NCBI GenBank assembly: GCA_012514775.1
Contig: JAAYZQ010000146.1
Coordinates: 1 to 7,247, forward strand
DNA: 7,247 nucleotides
Source of the DNA: Anaerolineaceae bacterium
GTDB lineage: Bacteria; Chloroflexota; Anaerolineae; JAAYZQ01
Direction of reading: 5' to 3'
Below, piece after piece: positions 5,782 to 7,247 of this stretch; position 1 is the first letter of the stretch; the number at the start of each line of letters is the position of its first letter. The notes below the pieces were generated by a model. It had not been told where the DNA came from. It did no database searches and saw only the letters and a list, made by a program, of their open reading frames with translations. A program made the translations under genes and the position numbers.

Positions 5782-6368
5782 GGCAAAAGCTCCGCGGCCA
5801 CGGCCGGCTCCAGGGGGGCGGTCAGGTCCAGGGCATGCAACGGCGCGTCGGGATTGATCTCTCGCGCCGCGGCCTCGGCCTCCGCGACCTCTTGCTCGGA
5901 AGCAATGTCCGCCTTGCTGACGATGAGGACGTCGGCCTGGCGGATGCCGGCGGTAATGAGGGGCGTGAGCACCTCCAGCAACACCGGCAGGCGGAGAGGG
6001 TCCAGGACTGCGATCCAGCGCATGCTTTCCAGGGGCCGGCCGCGATAGTACGGCATGGCACGCAGCAGGTTGGCCGGCTCCGCCGCCCCGGATGGCTCCA
6101 CGATGACCAGCTCGGTGGCGAATCCTTCGTCCAGCTTGTGGAGGGTGGTGACCAGGTCCGCGGTCAGCGTGCAGCAGATGCAGCCGTTGGTCAGCTCCCA
6201 GACGTTGAGGTCGAGGCGGCGCATGAGCTGGTTGTCGATGCCAATGTCGCCGATCTCGTTGACAATGACCGCCACGCGGCGGCCGGCTTTGCGTGCCGCG
6301 TGTGCCAGGGACAAGATGAGGCTGGTCTTGCCCGAGCCGAGAAACCCTGTAACCAGCAGTAGGTGCAT
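5778..6368 (-). CDS. CobW/HypB/UreG-family GTPase, G domain only
   Basis: The protein has 196 residues from ATG 6368. Motifs are Walker A GFLGSGKTS (8-16, Lys14), a switch-like NEIGDIGID (37-45), the COG0523 metal-site motif GCICC (62-66: C63, C65, C66), VIVEPSG (88-94) and SKAD (151-154) in place of the usual NKxD base-specificity motif. COG0523 proteins normally carry a C-terminal CobW_C domain and exceed 300 residues. This one stops after the G domain, so it is UreG/HypB-sized but has a COG0523-type CxCC. It would be a cytoplasmic metal-insertion GTPase, probably supplying Zn or Co to the methyltransferases in the operon. A GTG at 6383 would add five residues (MYNRS), but it lies in the predicted -10 region and has no ribosome binding site, so I reject it. 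It is first in the operon and its stop overlaps the His-rich gene. Confidence 0.87.
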   Translation of the reverse strand: MHLLLVTGFLGSGKTSLILSLAHAARKAGRRVAVIVNEIGDIGIDNQLMRRLDLNVWELTNGCICCTLTADLVTTLHKLDEGFATELVIVEPSGAAEPANLLRAMPYYRGRPLESMRWIAVLDPLRLPVLLEVLTPLITAGIRQADVLIVSKADIASEQEVAEAEAAAREINPDAPLHALDLTAPLEPAVAAELLP

Positions 6369-6374
6369 GGACCT

Positions 6375-6402
6375 ATTATACACTTATATATAGAAGTTGC
6401 AA
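6375..6402 (-). promoter_or_regulatory. Operon promoter; predicted start at the ATG of the GTPase gene
   Basis: On the minus strand, TTGCAA (6402-6397), a 16-base spacer and a perfect TATAAT (6380-6375) lead into AGGTCC and then ATG at 6368. A start seven bases past the -10 falls on the A of that ATG, so the transcript would be leaderless or nearly so. The spacer is TATA-rich and could hold an operator. Confidence 0.62.
6376..6393. promoter_or_regulatory. Possible GntR operator copy at the operon promoter
   Basis: TTATACACTTATATATAG overlaps the operon -10. It shares the order TATAC, TT, TATA, G with TTGTATACTTGTATAG at the regulator's own promoter, differing by two short insertions. Two related boxes at both divergent promoters are what a local GntR repressor would need. 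AT-rich promoter DNA can look alike by chance, so this is tentative. Confidence 0.35.
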
Positions 6403-6424
6403 ATCCGCCGCCGGCCGTGGCAGT

Positions 6425-6453
6425 TTGACGTTTCAGCGCCTGCGTTGTATACT
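6425..6453 (+). promoter_or_regulatory. Promoter of the GntR regulator gene
   Basis: TTGACG (6425-6430), a 17-base spacer and TATACT (6448-6453) match sigma-70 consensus at five of six positions each. The predicted start is near 6460, which is also an in-frame GTG of the regulator gene. Confidence 0.65.
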
Positions 6454-6460
6454 TGTATAG
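6445..6460. promoter_or_regulatory. Putative GntR operator over the regulator's -10
   Basis: TTGTATACTTGTATAG holds a direct repeat of TTGTATA (6445-6451, 6453-6459) and a perfect palindrome TATAC-TT-GTATA (6448-6459). It covers the -10 box and predicted start of the GntR gene, so binding would block transcription, giving autorepression. HutC-type GntR proteins often bind GT/TA/AC-rich palindromes of this kind; binding by this regulator is inferred. Confidence 0.5.
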
Positions 6461-6489
6461 TGAAGGGAGACGTTACCGGGTCATCCGCC

Positions 6490-7247
6490 ATGAGCAGCAG
6501 CTCGAAGGACAGCAGCACGCCGGCCGTCGATCGCGACTCGTACGAGCCGGCGTACGCCCAGGTCGTGCGCATCCTGAGCCAGGAGATAGCTCAGGGGCTC
6601 TATCGCGCCGGGGACCAATTGCCCTCCGAATCGCAGCTCTGCGCGCGGTTCGGTGTGAGCGGCATGACGGTTCGCCGGGCAATCAATATCCTCGTCGACC
6701 GCGGCATCGTCAGCGCCAGCCAGGGGAAGGGCACCTTTGTGCGCAAGCTCGACGTGCGCGAGGCCGCCTTCCGGCTGCGCGAGCGACACGACGATTCGGT
6801 CCTCGGCCCGGGCACAGACGTGCGCCTCCTCCAGGCTTCCATCCTGGCCGCCGACGCACGCGTGGCCCGCAAGCTGGACGTGGCGCCCGGCAGCCGGGTA
6901 ATCTACCTGCGGCGAATCGTGTACGAGTCCGACCGCCCCATCATGTACCATCGCGAGTACATGATCTATGACCCGCGCAAGCCCACCGTCGAGGCCGAGC
7001 TGGCCATCACGTCGCTCCAGGGCCTGTTCGAGGGGCGAGACGGCCTGGGCCTGCGGCGGGGTGACCTCAGCATGGAGGCTGCCGCGTTGAACGAGGAAGA
7101 GGCGGGCGCGCTGGAGATGGACGTGGGAGCGCCGGCCCTCTACCTGGAGCACATCTTTTACGATTTCGAGAATCGCCCTGTAGCGTGGGGCTGGTTCATC
7201 TGCCGTGCGGACCACTTCCGGCTCATCAGCCGTATCGGCCCGGAAGC
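6490..7247 (+). CDS. GntR-family transcriptional regulator, HutC/UTRA type, end off the window
   Basis: The frame is open from ATG 6490 to the right edge, giving 252 residues. The winged helix covers about 20-85: YAQVVRILSQEI, a GDQLPSESQL block (41-50), FGVSGMTVRRAI and the wing QGKGTFVR (78-85). A UTRA ligand domain follows from about 106, with LDVAPGSRVIYLRRI, PIMYHREYM and, near the right edge, LYLEHIFYDFENRPVAWG. This is the layout of HutC-type repressors that release DNA on binding a small metabolite. Only a few residues should be missing, since UTRA proteins usually end soon after this point. No ribosome binding site lies close to ATG 6490; GGGAG at 6465-6469 is 20 bases away. An in-frame GTG at 6460 coincides with the predicted transcription start and could be a leaderless start adding ten residues. 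The gene diverges from the methyltransferase operon, so it probably controls that operon and itself, with the methylated substrate or a product as ligand. Confidence 0.92.
   Translation, partial: MSSSSKDSSTPAVDRDSYEPAYAQVVRILSQEIAQGLYRAGDQLPSESQLCARFGVSGMTVRRAINILVDRGIVSASQGKGTFVRKLDVREAAFRLRERHDDSVLGPGTDVRLLQASILAADARVARKLDVAPGSRVIYLRRIVYESDRPIMYHREYMIYDPRKPTVEAELAITSLQGLFEGRDGLGLRRGDLSMEAAALNEEEAGALEMDVGAPALYLEHIFYDFENRPVAWGWFICRADHFRLISRIGPE

Noticed and set aside
5038..6048. A plus-strand frame of 336 codons
   Set aside because: It is antisense to the corrinoid protein, the His-rich protein and the GTPase, all supported by motifs, overlaps or ribosome binding sites.
6481..7215. A minus-strand frame of 244 codons
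   Set aside because: It is antisense to the GntR/UTRA gene and shows no recognisable domain.

Overview
The window is GC-rich bacterial DNA with dense coding and no RNA genes, insertion sequences or CRISPR repeats that I can see. The gene content suggests an anaerobic or facultative bacterium that uses corrinoid-dependent one-carbon chemistry: a corrinoid protein, a UroD-fold methyltransferase, DUF1638 and a methyltetrahydrofolate methyltransferase. Together with an NB-ARC protein of the bacterial NLR type, it fits an uncultured Chloroflexota-like lineage. That placement is a guess; no marker gene is present.

Region 1 (1-1069, minus strand, runs off the left edge): the N-terminal 356 residues of a large signalling ATPase. 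It has an HNH-like zinc-finger domain, a proline-rich linker and an NB-ARC/STAND ATPase domain. It has its own extended -10 promoter and a good ribosome binding site. This is the most accessory-looking part of the window and may be an antiviral NLR-like protein.

Region 2 (1070-1962): a divergent promoter region, then a plus-strand gene for a short QueG-like protein with two predicted [4Fe-4S] clusters. It converges on the end of the large minus-strand operon.

Region 3 (1992-6368, minus strand): six tightly packed genes read right to left. They are a lone CobW/UreG-type GTPase domain, a small protein of unknown function with a His-rich tail, a corrinoid-binding protein, a UroD-family methyltransferase, a DUF1638 protein and an MtrH/AcsE-like methyltransferase. 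Three junctions overlap or nearly touch: GTGA at 5778-5781, ATGA at 4696-4699, and a 9-base gap at 2790-2798. The operon holds everything needed to take a methyl group from an unknown donor (UroD-family enzyme), carry it on the corrinoid protein and pass it to tetrahydrofolate (AcsE-like enzyme). The GTPase and His-rich protein look like a metal-delivery pair. A hairpin followed by a T-rich tract lies between the UroD-family and DUF1638 genes and may lower expression of the last two genes.

Region 4 (6369-7247): a divergent control region, then a HutC-type GntR regulator that runs off the right edge. Both promoters are close to consensus. Each -10 region lies in a similar TATA-rich, partly palindromic sequence that could be the regulator's operator. 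The simplest reading is a ligand-controlled operon for using an unidentified methylated compound. Its substrate and the role of two or three of its proteins are unknown.
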